DNA from: Chryseobacterium gleum | GTDB lineage: Bacteria; Bacteroidota; Bacteroidia; Flavobacteriales_F; PHOS-HE28 | DNA: 64,000 nucleotides | Direction: 5' to 3' | Assembly (NCBI GenBank): GCA_945872795.1 | Contig: CAMCAZ010000013.1 | Span: 1 to 64,000, forward strand | Shown here: piece by piece, positions 18,942 through 28,423 of the stretch | Layout of the letters: the number at the start of each line of letters is the position of its first letter | How positions within the stretch are numbered: the first letter of the stretch is position 1 | Program-made: the position numbers and the translations under genes | The notes under the pieces: model-generated | What the model was told of the DNA's origin: nothing | Database searches by the model: none | The model's input: only the letters and a program-made list of their open reading frames with translations

Positions 18942-21179
18942 ATGCATTTCCGCATCATCACGCTGCTGTTCGCATTGATCCTGTCCACCCTGGCGACCGC
19001 CCAGGACCAATGGCCCCTGCAGATCTCTGCCGAGACGAGCACCATCACCATCTACCAACCGCAGCCCGAGAGCTATGCTGACGGTAACGTGACCGCACGT
19101 GCCGCCGTGGCCTGGCAGGAGCGGGGAAAGGACCCCGTGTACGGCGCCATCTGGGTCACCGGCTTCCTGGAGGTGGACCGCACGACGCGCATGGGAACGC
19201 TGACGCGCGTGACGGTGACCGATGTGCGCTCACCGGCACTGATGGACAGTACGCGCACCCAGCAGATCAAGGACTACCTGAATGCCGAGATCCCCAAGTA
19301 CACGCAGCCCATCGCCATCGACCGCCTGATCGCTTCGCTCGAGGCCGAGAGCAGCAAACGCCCCGAGTACAAGCACGACGTGCCCACGATCTACTACGAG
19401 GAGAGCGCCAGCACGCTGGTGCTCATCGACGGCGAACCCATCCTGCAACCCGTGGAAGGTGCCGCCTTCGACCGCGTGGTGAACACGCCTTTCCTGTTGG
19501 TGGCCACCAAGGACCACAAGACCTACTACCTGGGCAGCAGTGCGCAGTGGTACACGGCCCCGGCGGCCACCGGCCCTTGGACCGTGACCACCGATGTGCC
19601 CCAGGAACTGAAGGCCCAGGTGCAGAAGGAGGAAGGGGCGGCCGAGGCCGAGCTCGATGCCAACGGCAAGCCCATCGTGCCCAAGGTCGTGGTGAGCACC
19701 AAGCCCGCCGAACTGCTGCAGACCACAGGCCCGGCGGACATGAAACCCATACAGGGCACCCAGCTGCTGTATGTGACCAACACGGACAACGACATCTTCA
19801 TGGACATCGCCTCGCAGCGCTTCTATGCCCTGCTCAGCGGGCGCTGGTTCGCGGCGGCCAAGCTGGGCAGCGTGGGCTGGGCCTACATCGATGCGGAGAA
19901 ACTGCCGGCGGACTTCGCGAAGATCCCCGAGGGCAGCCCAAAGGACGGGGTGCTGGCCAGCGTGCCCGGCACCATCGCCAGCAAGGAGGCCGTGCTTGAT
20001 GCCAGCATACCGCAGACCGCCAAGGTGGACCGCAGCGCCACCATCACCGTGAACTACGATGGCGACCCCAAGTGGCGCCTGATCGAGGGCACCGCGATCT
20101 ACGAGGCGGAGAACGCCTCCACCGCCGTGCTCTACATTCGCGAGCATTACTACGCCTGTGACAATGCCGCATGGTACCACAGCGCACAGTCCAACGGGCC
20201 TTGGATGGTGTGCGACGAGGTGCCTGCCGAGGTGAAGGACATTCCGCCCAGCAGCCCCAACTACAATGTGAAGTATGTGCAGGTGTATGAAAGCACACCA
20301 CAGGTGGTGTACGTGGGCTACACACCGGGTTACACCGGCTGCTACGTGTACGGCCCCACGGTGATCTACGGCACCGGCTACGTGTACAAACCCTGGTACG
20401 GCACGGTGTACTATCCACCGCCTGTCACCTACGGCTTCAACATGCACTACAACCCTTGGACAGGGTGGAGCATGGGCATGACCGTATCCAACGGTTGGAT
20501 GACCGTGCATGTGGGCGGTTATCCCGGCGGATGGTGGGGCCCACCCATGTACCGCCCGCCCTACTACCGCCCGCCCTACCACTACGGTGGTGGTGGGTAC
20601 TACGGTGGTCGTGGGAACAACAACACCATCAACATCAACAACAGCACCAACATCAATGTGGGTGGTGGCAGCCGGCCCGGTGGCAGCACACGGCCCACCG
20701 GAGGCAACCTCTACGACCAGGGCCGCAACCCCGGCGTGCAGCCCAGCCGTCCCGGCACCGCAATGAAACCGGGCGGGGCCACAGGTGGCGCCACCACACG
20801 CCCGGCCGGCACCACCAAGCCTGCCGCGGGCAACAATATTTACACGGACCGCGATGGCAATGTGTACCGCAACCAGGGCAGCACCTGGCAGCAGCAGCAA
20901 GGCAACGGCCAGTTCAAGGACGTGAAGCCCACCCCCGGTACCCAACCCGGCACGCGGCCATCTGCACAGCCCGCTACAAAGCCAGCCACCCGCCCCAGTG
21001 TTCCTCCCGCTACACAGCAGCAGCTGAGCCGTGACCAGCAAAACCGTGATCGCGGCCAGCAGCGGGTGAACAGCTACCAGACCCGTCCGCCCAGCAGCGG
21101 TGGCACGCGTGGTGGTATCAGCCCCGCAGGCGGTGCGCGCAGCGGCGGTGGTGCACGCGGTGGTGGCGGACGTCGTTGA
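18942..21179 (+). CDS. Secreted protein with Tyr/Gly-rich and low-complexity C-terminus (function unknown)
   Basis: Signal peptide; YVGYTPGYTGCYVYGPTVIYGTGYVYKPWYGTVYYPPP segment followed by Gly/Asn/Pro/Thr-rich tail ending ARGGGGRR. Confidence 0.7.
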   Translation: MHFRIITLLFALILSTLATAQDQWPLQISAETSTITIYQPQPESYADGNVTARAAVAWQERGKDPVYGAIWVTGFLEVDRTTRMGTLTRVTVTDVRSPALMDSTRTQQIKDYLNAEIPKYTQPIAIDRLIASLEAESSKRPEYKHDVPTIYYEESASTLVLIDGEPILQPVEGAAFDRVVNTPFLLVATKDHKTYYLGSSAQWYTAPAATGPWTVTTDVPQELKAQVQKEEGAAEAELDANGKPIVPKVVVSTKPAELLQTTGPADMKPIQGTQLLYVTNTDNDIFMDIASQRFYALLSGRWFAAAKLGSVGWAYIDAEKLPADFAKIPEGSPKDGVLASVPGTIASKEAVLDASIPQTAKVDRSATITVNYDGDPKWRLIEGTAIYEAENASTAVLYIREHYYACDNAAWYHSAQSNGPWMVCDEVPAEVKDIPPSSPNYNVKYVQVYESTPQVVYVGYTPGYTGCYVYGPTVIYGTGYVYKPWYGTVYYPPPVTYGFNMHYNPWTGWSMGMTVSNGWMTVHVGGYPGGWWGPPMYRPPYYRPPYHYGGGGYYGGRGNNNTININNSTNINVGGGSRPGGSTRPTGGNLYDQGRNPGVQPSRPGTAMKPGGATGGATTRPAGTTKPAAGNNIYTDRDGNVYRNQGSTWQQQQGNGQFKDVKPTPGTQPGTRPSAQPATKPATRPSVPPATQQQLSRDQQNRDRGQQRVNSYQTRPPSSGGTRGGISPAGGARSGGGARGGGGRR

Positions 21180-21212
21180 GCCATGTACTTTCACACCCGA
21201 TCTTTCCCGAAC

Positions 21213-21833
21213 ATGAAGAACATACTCATCGCCGCTTCCTTCCTGACCCTCTTCGTCTCCTGCGGGGGCAGCACCCGACTCGTCACCAGCTGGCGCGATC
21301 CCTCCGTCACGGTGGTGGAAGGCTCGCTGAACAAGATCCTCTTCATCGCCCTGCTCAAGGATGAGGCCACGCGCCGCAGTGCGGAGGACCACCTCTGCAC
21401 GCTGGTGAAGTCGGACGGCATCTCATCCTACCGCTACCTCGCCAACGACGTGGATGCCATCAATGCGCCCGGCATGAACGACAAGATGATCGCCGACGGC
21501 ATCGATGGTGTGGTGATCATGCGCCTGGTGGACCAGACCAAGGAACAGACCTACGTGCCCGGTTCCGCCTATCCCAGTTACTACGGCTCGCCCTATGGCT
21601 TCTACGGATATGCCGCGCCCATGTACTACGACCCCGGCTATGTGCGCACCGATGTCACTTATACCGTGGAGACCAACATGTACAGCACCAAGCTGGGCAA
21701 GCTGGTATGGACCGGCACCACCAGCACGGTGAACCCAACGGAGTTCGGCACCACGCTCACCGAGATCATGGAGGCCATCCACTTCAAGATGGTGCGTGAA
21801 GGCTTCCTCACCACGGCGCCCAAGGCGAAGTAG
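21213..21833 (+). CDS. Lipoprotein, DUF4136-like (tentative)
   Basis: Lipobox FLTLFVSC; TRLVTSWRDPS; 34 nt downstream of preceding same-strand gene. Confidence 0.55.
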   Translation: MKNILIAASFLTLFVSCGGSTRLVTSWRDPSVTVVEGSLNKILFIALLKDEATRRSAEDHLCTLVKSDGISSYRYLANDVDAINAPGMNDKMIADGIDGVVIMRLVDQTKEQTYVPGSAYPSYYGSPYGFYGYAAPMYYDPGYVRTDVTYTVETNMYSTKLGKLVWTGTTSTVNPTEFGTTLTEIMEAIHFKMVREGFLTTAPKAK

Positions 21834-21847
21834 CCCACCACGGCGTC

Positions 21848-22936
21848 ATGCGCAGCGCAGCCCTGTTCCTCCTCATCGCCACCACGGCCCTCCAGGCGCA
21901 GGACATCGGTGCCTTCCGTGACTACCGCGACCACTTCTTCGTTTTCGACCGGGGCACCTTCACCGAGCTGGAGGCCCTGCCCCCGCGTGCCTTCGCCACG
22001 GGCGGCAATTACCTGGCCTATGCCTCCAGCAATGGCGACCTGAAGGTTTACCAGAACGGTGAGGTGCGCACCATCGACATGAACATTGCGACGCCACCTG
22101 TCGTCACTGACCACTATTTCGGCTACGTCAGCGCGGGGGTGTTCCGGCTCTACACCGGCGATTCGCTGATCACGCTCTGTTCCAACACCGGCGGCTTCGT
22201 GGTGCAGGACAGCATCGTGGGCTACCGCGATGTGGTGAACCGTATGATCTACATCCATTACAGAGGCCGCACGGAGGCCGTGGAGGATGCCCTGCTGGAC
22301 GAGACCCTGAACGGCGTGCGCACGGGGGACAATATCCTCGCCTGGGTAAGCAGCATGACCAAGGAACTGAAGGTGCACTACCGCGGCGAAGTGTGGGTAC
22401 TGGAGAACCTGGTGGACGGTCTGGAGTTCTGGGCCGGCACGGACATGGTGGCCTACCAGGACCCTTCAGCCAAAGGCCTCAAGACCTTCTATCAGGGAGA
22501 GGTGCTGGACGTGGAGGCCTTCATGCCCAAGCGTGTGGAGATGGGTCGCGGACTTTACGCCTACATCGATGCCAGCAATGCCCTGAAGGTCTTCCAGGGC
22601 GGAAAGACCTACGTGGCCCAGAGCTACGCGCCCGAGGAATTCTTCGTGCAGGACAGCCTGGTGGTGATCAAGGACCAAGGCGAGCTCCGCATCTTCAAGG
22701 ACGGCACCACCACCACTGTGCTGCGTTACTTCCCCGAGGTATGGCGCTCCAGCTGGGGCACCTTCGCCTGGCTCGATGCTGATGGTACCGTTAAGGCCTG
22801 GCACAATGGCACCATCAGCACCGTGCTGCAGCACGAAGTGGTCAAGGGCTTCTCCCTGGATCGCGGGCTCATCACCATCAACCTCGTCAACAACAAGGTG
22901 AGAGTGTGGTGGAGGGGCGCGTTGTACACGCACTGA
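21848..22936 (+). CDS. Secreted hypothetical protein with repeated beta-sheet units (propeller-like)
   Basis: Signal peptide; recurring [KV][VT][FYW]..G.......E/V units such as LKVYQNGEVRTI, LKVHYRGEVWVLE, LKTFYQGEVLDVE, LKVFQGGKTYVAQ, VKAWHNGTISTV. Confidence 0.65.
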   Translation: MRSAALFLLIATTALQAQDIGAFRDYRDHFFVFDRGTFTELEALPPRAFATGGNYLAYASSNGDLKVYQNGEVRTIDMNIATPPVVTDHYFGYVSAGVFRLYTGDSLITLCSNTGGFVVQDSIVGYRDVVNRMIYIHYRGRTEAVEDALLDETLNGVRTGDNILAWVSSMTKELKVHYRGEVWVLENLVDGLEFWAGTDMVAYQDPSAKGLKTFYQGEVLDVEAFMPKRVEMGRGLYAYIDASNALKVFQGGKTYVAQSYAPEEFFVQDSLVVIKDQGELRIFKDGTTTTVLRYFPEVWRSSWGTFAWLDADGTVKAWHNGTISTVLQHEVVKGFSLDRGLITINLVNNKVRVWWRGALYTH

Positions 22937-23173
22937 GCGGTACCTTTTCATTCGGTCCGTCTCCCCAAAGATCGTCCCGGCATGGCCCTGTATTCCAGGT
23001 TCTGCTTGGGCATTCCCCGCTACGGTGAGCGGGTATGGATGGCGTCAAGTGCATGCTCGGGACCTCCGATCACCGGCTTTGCAAATCGTACCGATCACCG
23101 ACACTGACAAGTGTCAATCCAAAGAATGCCCGGTGTCATGGAGCGCGCTTCCGAAGCGTGCGATCATTGCATC

Positions 23174-23275
23174 ATGATCCTGATCAGATTACTCCGGTCC
23201 TACAGCGGCCTGCTCCTTTTGGTCTTGGCTGTTCTGTGTCTTCTGGTGCTTACAGCTGCCAGCATGCCCTTGTGA
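23174..23275 (+). CDS. Putative 33-aa single-TM small protein
   Basis: ATG...TGA ORF MILIRLLRSYSGLLLLVLAVLCLLVLTAASMPL read directly from the sequence. Confidence 0.3.
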   Translation: MILIRLLRSYSGLLLLVLAVLCLLVLTAASMPL

Positions 23276-23353
23276 TTAATCGGCGGCTAGCCGGGAAGGG
23301 TATCACAAGCGCTACCGCCTGACGTATACTGTCATGCCCATCCCCCCGATACC

Positions 23354-23476
23354 ATGGCGCGCACGAGAAATCCCACCACCGCAAAGGTGCTCAAGCAGGG
23401 TGTGAAACGCATCCGTGTACAGCTGGATGACCGCACCATGATCGCCTTGAAGAACGCGCAGATCCTGACTTCCTGA
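23354..23476 (+). CDS. Putative 40-aa basic small protein
   Basis: ORF MARTRNPTTAKVLKQGVKRIRVQLDDRTMIALKNAQILTS read directly from sequence. Confidence 0.35.
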   Translation: MARTRNPTTAKVLKQGVKRIRVQLDDRTMIALKNAQILTS

Positions 23477-23682
23477 AAGGTGCGTTATCCGAACGACCCC
23501 CCTCGTTTAAAACCCGGCAATATCATCAACAGCAGTGATCAAGATCATTTCACTCTTCATCTAACGGACCCGTTGCGGGCGGTCGCCGGTCACCTCTCGT
23601 ATCCGAAAACCAGAACCACCTCCCCCCCCGGCCGTACGACAACTAAATTTAGCCCCACCCCCCCGCCCCAACCCCATACCGC

Positions 23683-26600
23683 ATGTCCAGCCGGAGCCTG
23701 TTGATCGATCTGCTCGCATATATCGAGGAACAGGCCAAGGTGATCGATCCCCGCGTCTTCCGCCTTTCCAGCGCGCGCGACTTCCTGAAGCGGCGCAGCG
23801 ACCTGGCTGGGCTGCCTGGCGTGGACCTCGACCTGAGCGTGGAGGGCGACCACGTGTGGCTGCGCGTGCAGCGCCTGCATACTACCAACGCCCCCACCCC
23901 CGACGCGAAGACCGCAGCGCTGCTCACCGTGGGCGATGACCCGAACGGCCCGGCACCGGCGGTGAACGAGGCCGCGCTGAAGGAGCAGCTGGCCCAGGCC
24001 GCGGCGGAACGCAAGACCGCCGATGGCACCGCGCTGGAGCAGCGCCTGCGCAGCGAGGCCGCCGGGGCGCTGGACCTCTACCTGCCCCAGTGGAAGGCGT
24101 GGGCCGACACCGAACGGCCCGTGCGCCGCAGCATCGACCTCTACGGCGCCCTCTTCGCCATAAAGCACCAGCTGGAGGCAGAGGAGACCGCCCGCCCCGC
24201 CGAACTGGTGTGGGGCATCGGCATCGCCACCTGGCGGCTGCCCTGGCAGGAGTCGCCCACGCGAGCGATCCCGGTGGAGTACGAGTACCCCCTGCTCACG
24301 CAGCAGCTGGAGATCGGGCTGGACGCGGCCAACATGGCGCTGTACGTGCGGCCTCGCGCCACCGACACACGCTACGAGGGCGACGCCTTCGCCGTGTGCC
24401 TAGGGCGCAGTGCCGCCGAGGTGGAACGCGCCGCCCGCGAGCAACTGGCCCGCAGCGAGGAAAGGCCCGTTACGCCCTTCGACCCCGGCTCGTTCACCGA
24501 TGTGCTGAAGCTCGCCGCCAGCAACCTGGACAGCCAGGGCGTGCACCGGGCCCTGCCGCCCGGCGAGGACAGCGTGCCACCGCCCGGCGAGCACCTGGTG
24601 GTGACCGATGCGTGGGCCCTCTTCCTGCGGCCGCGCTCCAACAGCTTCCTCATCGACGACCTGCACCGCCTGCAGCAGCGGTTGTCCGACGGCTGCGAGA
24701 TCCCCGAAGGACCGGCAGCGCTGGTGACCGACCCGTCTGATACGCCGGTGCCCTTCGCCGACATCCGGTTCCGCGGCCTCTCCAGCCGGGGCACGGGCGC
24801 CGACGCGCAGGAGCTCTACTTCCCCCTGCCCTACAACCAGGAGCAGGTCACCATCGTGCAGCAGCTGGAGCAGGCCGACGGCGTCACCGTGCAGGGGCCG
24901 CCCGGTACCGGCAAGACGCACACCATCGCCAACATCATCTGCCACTACCTCGCCACCGGGCGCCGCGTACTGGTCACCTCCAAGGGCGATCCTGCGCTGG
25001 AAGTGCTGCAGGACAAGATCCCCGCCGAGGTGCGCCCGCTCACCGTGGCGCTGCTCACCAGCGACCGCGAGAGCCTGCGCCAGTTCGAGAGCGCCATCAA
25101 CACCATCCAGGCCAAGGTGTCGCAGCTCAACCCCGAGCTCACGCGCCAGGAGATCGAGCACGGCCGCAGCCAGATCGACCGCGCGCACGACGAGCTCGCC
25201 GCCATCGATCGCCGCGTGGACGCCATCGCCATGGACCAGCTGGTCGAGCTGGAGATCGACGGCCAGCCCATGCGCGCGCAGCAGCTCGCCGAGCTGGTGG
25301 TGGACGGCCAGGCGGACCACGGCTGGTTCGACGATGCCGTGACCCTCGACCCCGCGCACGCTCCGCCGCTGGGCGAGGAGGAGGCTGGCCGCCTGCGCGA
25401 GGTGCGCCGCACGCTCGGCGACGACCTGGCCTACGTCCTGGCCCAGGCTCCCAAGGCCGACGAGCTGCCGCTGCTGGACGAGGTGACGCGCCTGCACGAG
25501 GTGCTGGTGCGCATGCGCGCCATCGAGGCCGAGGTGGAGCGCGGCACGTTGCCGCCGCTGAAGGCCGGCACGCCCGAGGTGATGCTGGCCGCGGAGCAGC
25601 TGCTGGAGGCCATCGCCGAGGCCCACGGCCTGCTGTCCGCGATCGAGGAGCTCGGCGAACCGTGGGTGCACCAGCTGCGGCACAACTGTCGGCAGGCTTC
25701 GCTGCACCCGGAGCGCACCGCGTTGGAAGCCCTCTTCCCCGACCTGGATGTGCTGGTGCAGGCGCGCTCCAGCTTCCTGCAGCGGCCCGTGGACGTGCCG
25801 CGTGAGGCCCTCACCGTGCCGAAAGTGCGCGAAGCGGTGCAGCGTGCGGCGCGCACCGGGAGACCCTTCGGCATGGTGTCGCTCGGCGCGGGCGCCATCA
25901 AGGCCACCATCGCCCAGGTGCGTGTGGCCGGGCTGCCGCCCGCATCGGCGGAGGACTGGGCCCACGTGGACCGCTACTTCGCGCTGCACCTGCAGGTGAC
26001 CTCGTTCGTGGCCCGCTGGAACCAGTCCGCGCCGGCCCTCGCAGCGCCGGTGCTCGAAGGCGGTGTTCCCGAGCTGCGCCGCATCGAACAGGTGGCCACC
26101 GCCGCAGCCGGGGCGCACCGCCTTGCCACGCATTACGGCCAGTTGCTGGTGAGCAGGGCCGAGGCCGTGTTCATCACCGTGCCGGTGGAGGCGCTCCACG
26201 GCTCGAAGCAGCAGCTGGAGGCCGTGCGCGGGCAGCTGCAACAGCACCTCACCAAGGCCGAACTGGCGCGCACGGCCATGCAGCTCTCCGCGTTGAAGGC
26301 CACCCTCTCGGGTCGCAGCGGCCCCGTGTCGGACGCGCTCACCGCCTTCATCGACAACGACCTGGGCCGGCCCGACCTGCCCACCGAGCGCGCCGCAGCG
26401 GAATACGCCCGCCTGCTGGCCGAAATGCGGCGCGTGCACGCCCTTGCGCCACAGCTCGCCGAGCTGCGCGCGCTGGCCGCACGCATGGAGCACTCCGGCG
26501 CCCCGCGGCTGGCCGCACGCCTGCGTACGTTGCCTGTGCCGGCGCACGGCGAGGATACCGCGCTGCCCGCGGACTGGCGCCGTGCGTGGACCTGGGCGCG

Positions 26601-28239
26601 CGTGAAATGCCATCTGGACCGCATAGAGGCGCGCGCCGAGCTCATCACCCTTTCTGCCCGCCGCCACGAACTGGAGGAGAAGCTCGCCGTGCTGTACAAG
26701 GAACTGGTGGCGCGGTCCGCGTGGCTCGAGACCAAGCGCAAGGCCTCGCCGCGCGTGCTACAGGCCCTGCAGGGCTATGCCAACGCCATCCGCCGCATCG
26801 GCCAGGGCACCGGGCCCAACGCCACGCGCTACCGCCGCGATGCCCGCCACCACATGACCAGTGCCACCGACGCCGTGCCCTGCTGGATCATGAGCCACGC
26901 CAAGGTCTCCGAGTCCATGCCGGCGGACATCGGCACCTTCGACCTGGTGATCGTGGACGAGGCCAGCCAGTCCGACCTGTGGGCGCTGCCCGCCATCCTG
27001 CGCGGCCGCAAGATCCTGGTGGTGGGCGACGACAAGCAGGTATCGCCCGATGGCGGCTTCATCGCCTCGCAGCGCATTCAGGAATTACGCGATCGCTTCC
27101 TCGCGGGACAGGTCTTCAAGGAGGAGATGACGCCGGAGAAGTCGCTCTACGACCTGTCCGCACGTGTGTTCGCCGCGCACCAGGTGATGCTGCGCGAGCA
27201 CTTCCGCTGCGTGCCGCCCATCATCGCCTACTCCAACCGCTTCTTCTACAAGGGGGCCATCCAGCCGCTGCGCATCCCCAAGGGCAGCGAGCGCATCGAC
27301 CCGCCGCTGGTGGACGTGTTCGTGGACGGTGGATCGCGCGACCACCGCGACCGCAACCCGGCGGAGGCCGCCTTCATCGCCGCGGAGATCAACGCCCTGC
27401 TCGCGGACGAGCGCATGGCGGGCCGCACCCTCGGGGTGGTCTCGCTGCTGGGCATGGAGCAGGCCAAGTACATCGACACCATCGTGCGCGAGCGGTGCGA
27501 TGCGGCCGAGCTCATCCGCCGGCGCTTCGAGTGCGGCGATGCGCGCACCTTCCAAGGTAGCGAGCGCGACATCATGTTCCTCTCCCTGGTAGCTGACCCC
27601 GCCAGCTGCAAGGCGCTTTCGGGCAACCTCTTCGAGCAGCGCTTCAACGTTGCGGCGAGCCGCGCGCGAGACCGCATGTACCTGGTGCGCTCCGTGGAGG
27701 CGGGCCACCTCTCGGACAAGGACCTGCGCATGACGCTGCTGCAGCACTTCGACAAACCCCTGGTCACCGACAAGGAGGAGGCAGCCGTGCTGATCGAGCG
27801 CTGCGAGTCGGGCTTCGAGCGGCAGGTGTTCACCGCGCTGGTGGAGCGTGGCTACCGCGTGATGCCGCAGGTGAAGGCAGGTGCGTACCGCATCGACCTG
27901 GTGGTGGAGGGCACCGGCGATCTGCGCCTGGCGATCGAATGCGATGGCGACGAGTTCCACGGCCCCGACCGCTGGCCGCACGACATGGCCCGGCAGCGCA
28001 TCCTGGAGCGCGCCGGCTGGACCTTCTGGCGCTGCTTCGCATCCACCTGGCGACTGCGCGGCGAGGAGGTGCTCGCCGAACTGCTGGAGCGGCTCGCCGC
28101 CATGGGCATCGAACCCATCGGTGCGCTGGACAGGGTACCCGACCTGGTGGAGAAACGCCGCATCGTGCACGACCCCGCCACCGATGTGGCCGCCACAGTG
28201 CCGACGGCGGTGGAAGGTGCGGGCGTTGCGCGATCGTAG
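23683..28239 (+). CDS. SF1 (UPF1-like) helicase with C-terminal Vsr/MTES_1575-type nuclease domain
   Basis: Walker A VQGPPGTGKTHTIANII; Walker B DLVIVDEASQSDLWALPAILRGRKILVVGDDKQV; REHFRC; C-terminal RIDLVVEGTGDLRLAIECDGDEFHGPDRWPHDMARQRILERAGWTFWRCFASTW. Confidence 0.88.
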   Translation: MSSRSLLIDLLAYIEEQAKVIDPRVFRLSSARDFLKRRSDLAGLPGVDLDLSVEGDHVWLRVQRLHTTNAPTPDAKTAALLTVGDDPNGPAPAVNEAALKEQLAQAAAERKTADGTALEQRLRSEAAGALDLYLPQWKAWADTERPVRRSIDLYGALFAIKHQLEAEETARPAELVWGIGIATWRLPWQESPTRAIPVEYEYPLLTQQLEIGLDAANMALYVRPRATDTRYEGDAFAVCLGRSAAEVERAAREQLARSEERPVTPFDPGSFTDVLKLAASNLDSQGVHRALPPGEDSVPPPGEHLVVTDAWALFLRPRSNSFLIDDLHRLQQRLSDGCEIPEGPAALVTDPSDTPVPFADIRFRGLSSRGTGADAQELYFPLPYNQEQVTIVQQLEQADGVTVQGPPGTGKTHTIANIICHYLATGRRVLVTSKGDPALEVLQDKIPAEVRPLTVALLTSDRESLRQFESAINTIQAKVSQLNPELTRQEIEHGRSQIDRAHDELAAIDRRVDAIAMDQLVELEIDGQPMRAQQLAELVVDGQADHGWFDDAVTLDPAHAPPLGEEEAGRLREVRRTLGDDLAYVLAQAPKADELPLLDEVTRLHEVLVRMRAIEAEVERGTLPPLKAGTPEVMLAAEQLLEAIAEAHGLLSAIEELGEPWVHQLRHNCRQASLHPERTALEALFPDLDVLVQARSSFLQRPVDVPREALTVPKVREAVQRAARTGRPFGMVSLGAGAIKATIAQVRVAGLPPASAEDWAHVDRYFALHLQVTSFVARWNQSAPALAAPVLEGGVPELRRIEQVATAAAGAHRLATHYGQLLVSRAEAVFITVPVEALHGSKQQLEAVRGQLQQHLTKAELARTAMQLSALKATLSGRSGPVSDALTAFIDNDLGRPDLPTERAAAEYARLLAEMRRVHALAPQLAELRALAARMEHSGAPRLAARLRTLPVPAHGEDTALPADWRRAWTWARVKCHLDRIEARAELITLSARRHELEEKLAVLYKELVARSAWLETKRKASPRVLQALQGYANAIRRIGQGTGPNATRYRRDARHHMTSATDAVPCWIMSHAKVSESMPADIGTFDLVIVDEASQSDLWALPAILRGRKILVVGDDKQVSPDGGFIASQRIQELRDRFLAGQVFKEEMTPEKSLYDLSARVFAAHQVMLREHFRCVPPIIAYSNRFFYKGAIQPLRIPKGSERIDPPLVDVFVDGGSRDHRDRNPAEAAFIAAEINALLADERMAGRTLGVVSLLGMEQAKYIDTIVRERCDAAELIRRRFECGDARTFQGSERDIMFLSLVADPASCKALSGNLFEQRFNVAASRARDRMYLVRSVEAGHLSDKDLRMTLLQHFDKPLVTDKEEAAVLIERCESGFERQVFTALVERGYRVMPQVKAGAYRIDLVVEGTGDLRLAIECDGDEFHGPDRWPHDMARQRILERAGWTFWRCFASTWRLRGEEVLAELLERLAAMGIEPIGALDRVPDLVEKRRIVHDPATDVAATVPTAVEGAGVARS

Positions 28240-28423
28240 GCCGTTGGGGACGACAAGGCCACTTGGTGGTTCTCCGTGCCGGACATCGCGGCCACGGACG
28301 CCGTCTCCTTCAGAATCTGCAGAAGAACAGCCTCAATCACGAGATAGCCAGCAGGGAGATGTACATGAGAGGTGGCGCTGTCCGCCGTCCTCTGCAGTAC
28401 CTGCTGTCGATCCGAACGGCATA

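Noticed and set aside
19230-21392. 720-aa reverse ORF
   Set aside because: Opposite the secreted 18942-21179 gene with signal peptide; shadow of its repetitive tail.
23105-23116. TGACA-AG-TGTCA dyad as regulatory site
   Set aside because: Too short and common to assign; no downstream gene with a clear promoter.
24400-26667. 755-aa reverse ORF
   Set aside because: Antisense shadow of the helicase gene; no recognisable motif, biased Arg/His/Gly/Val composition.
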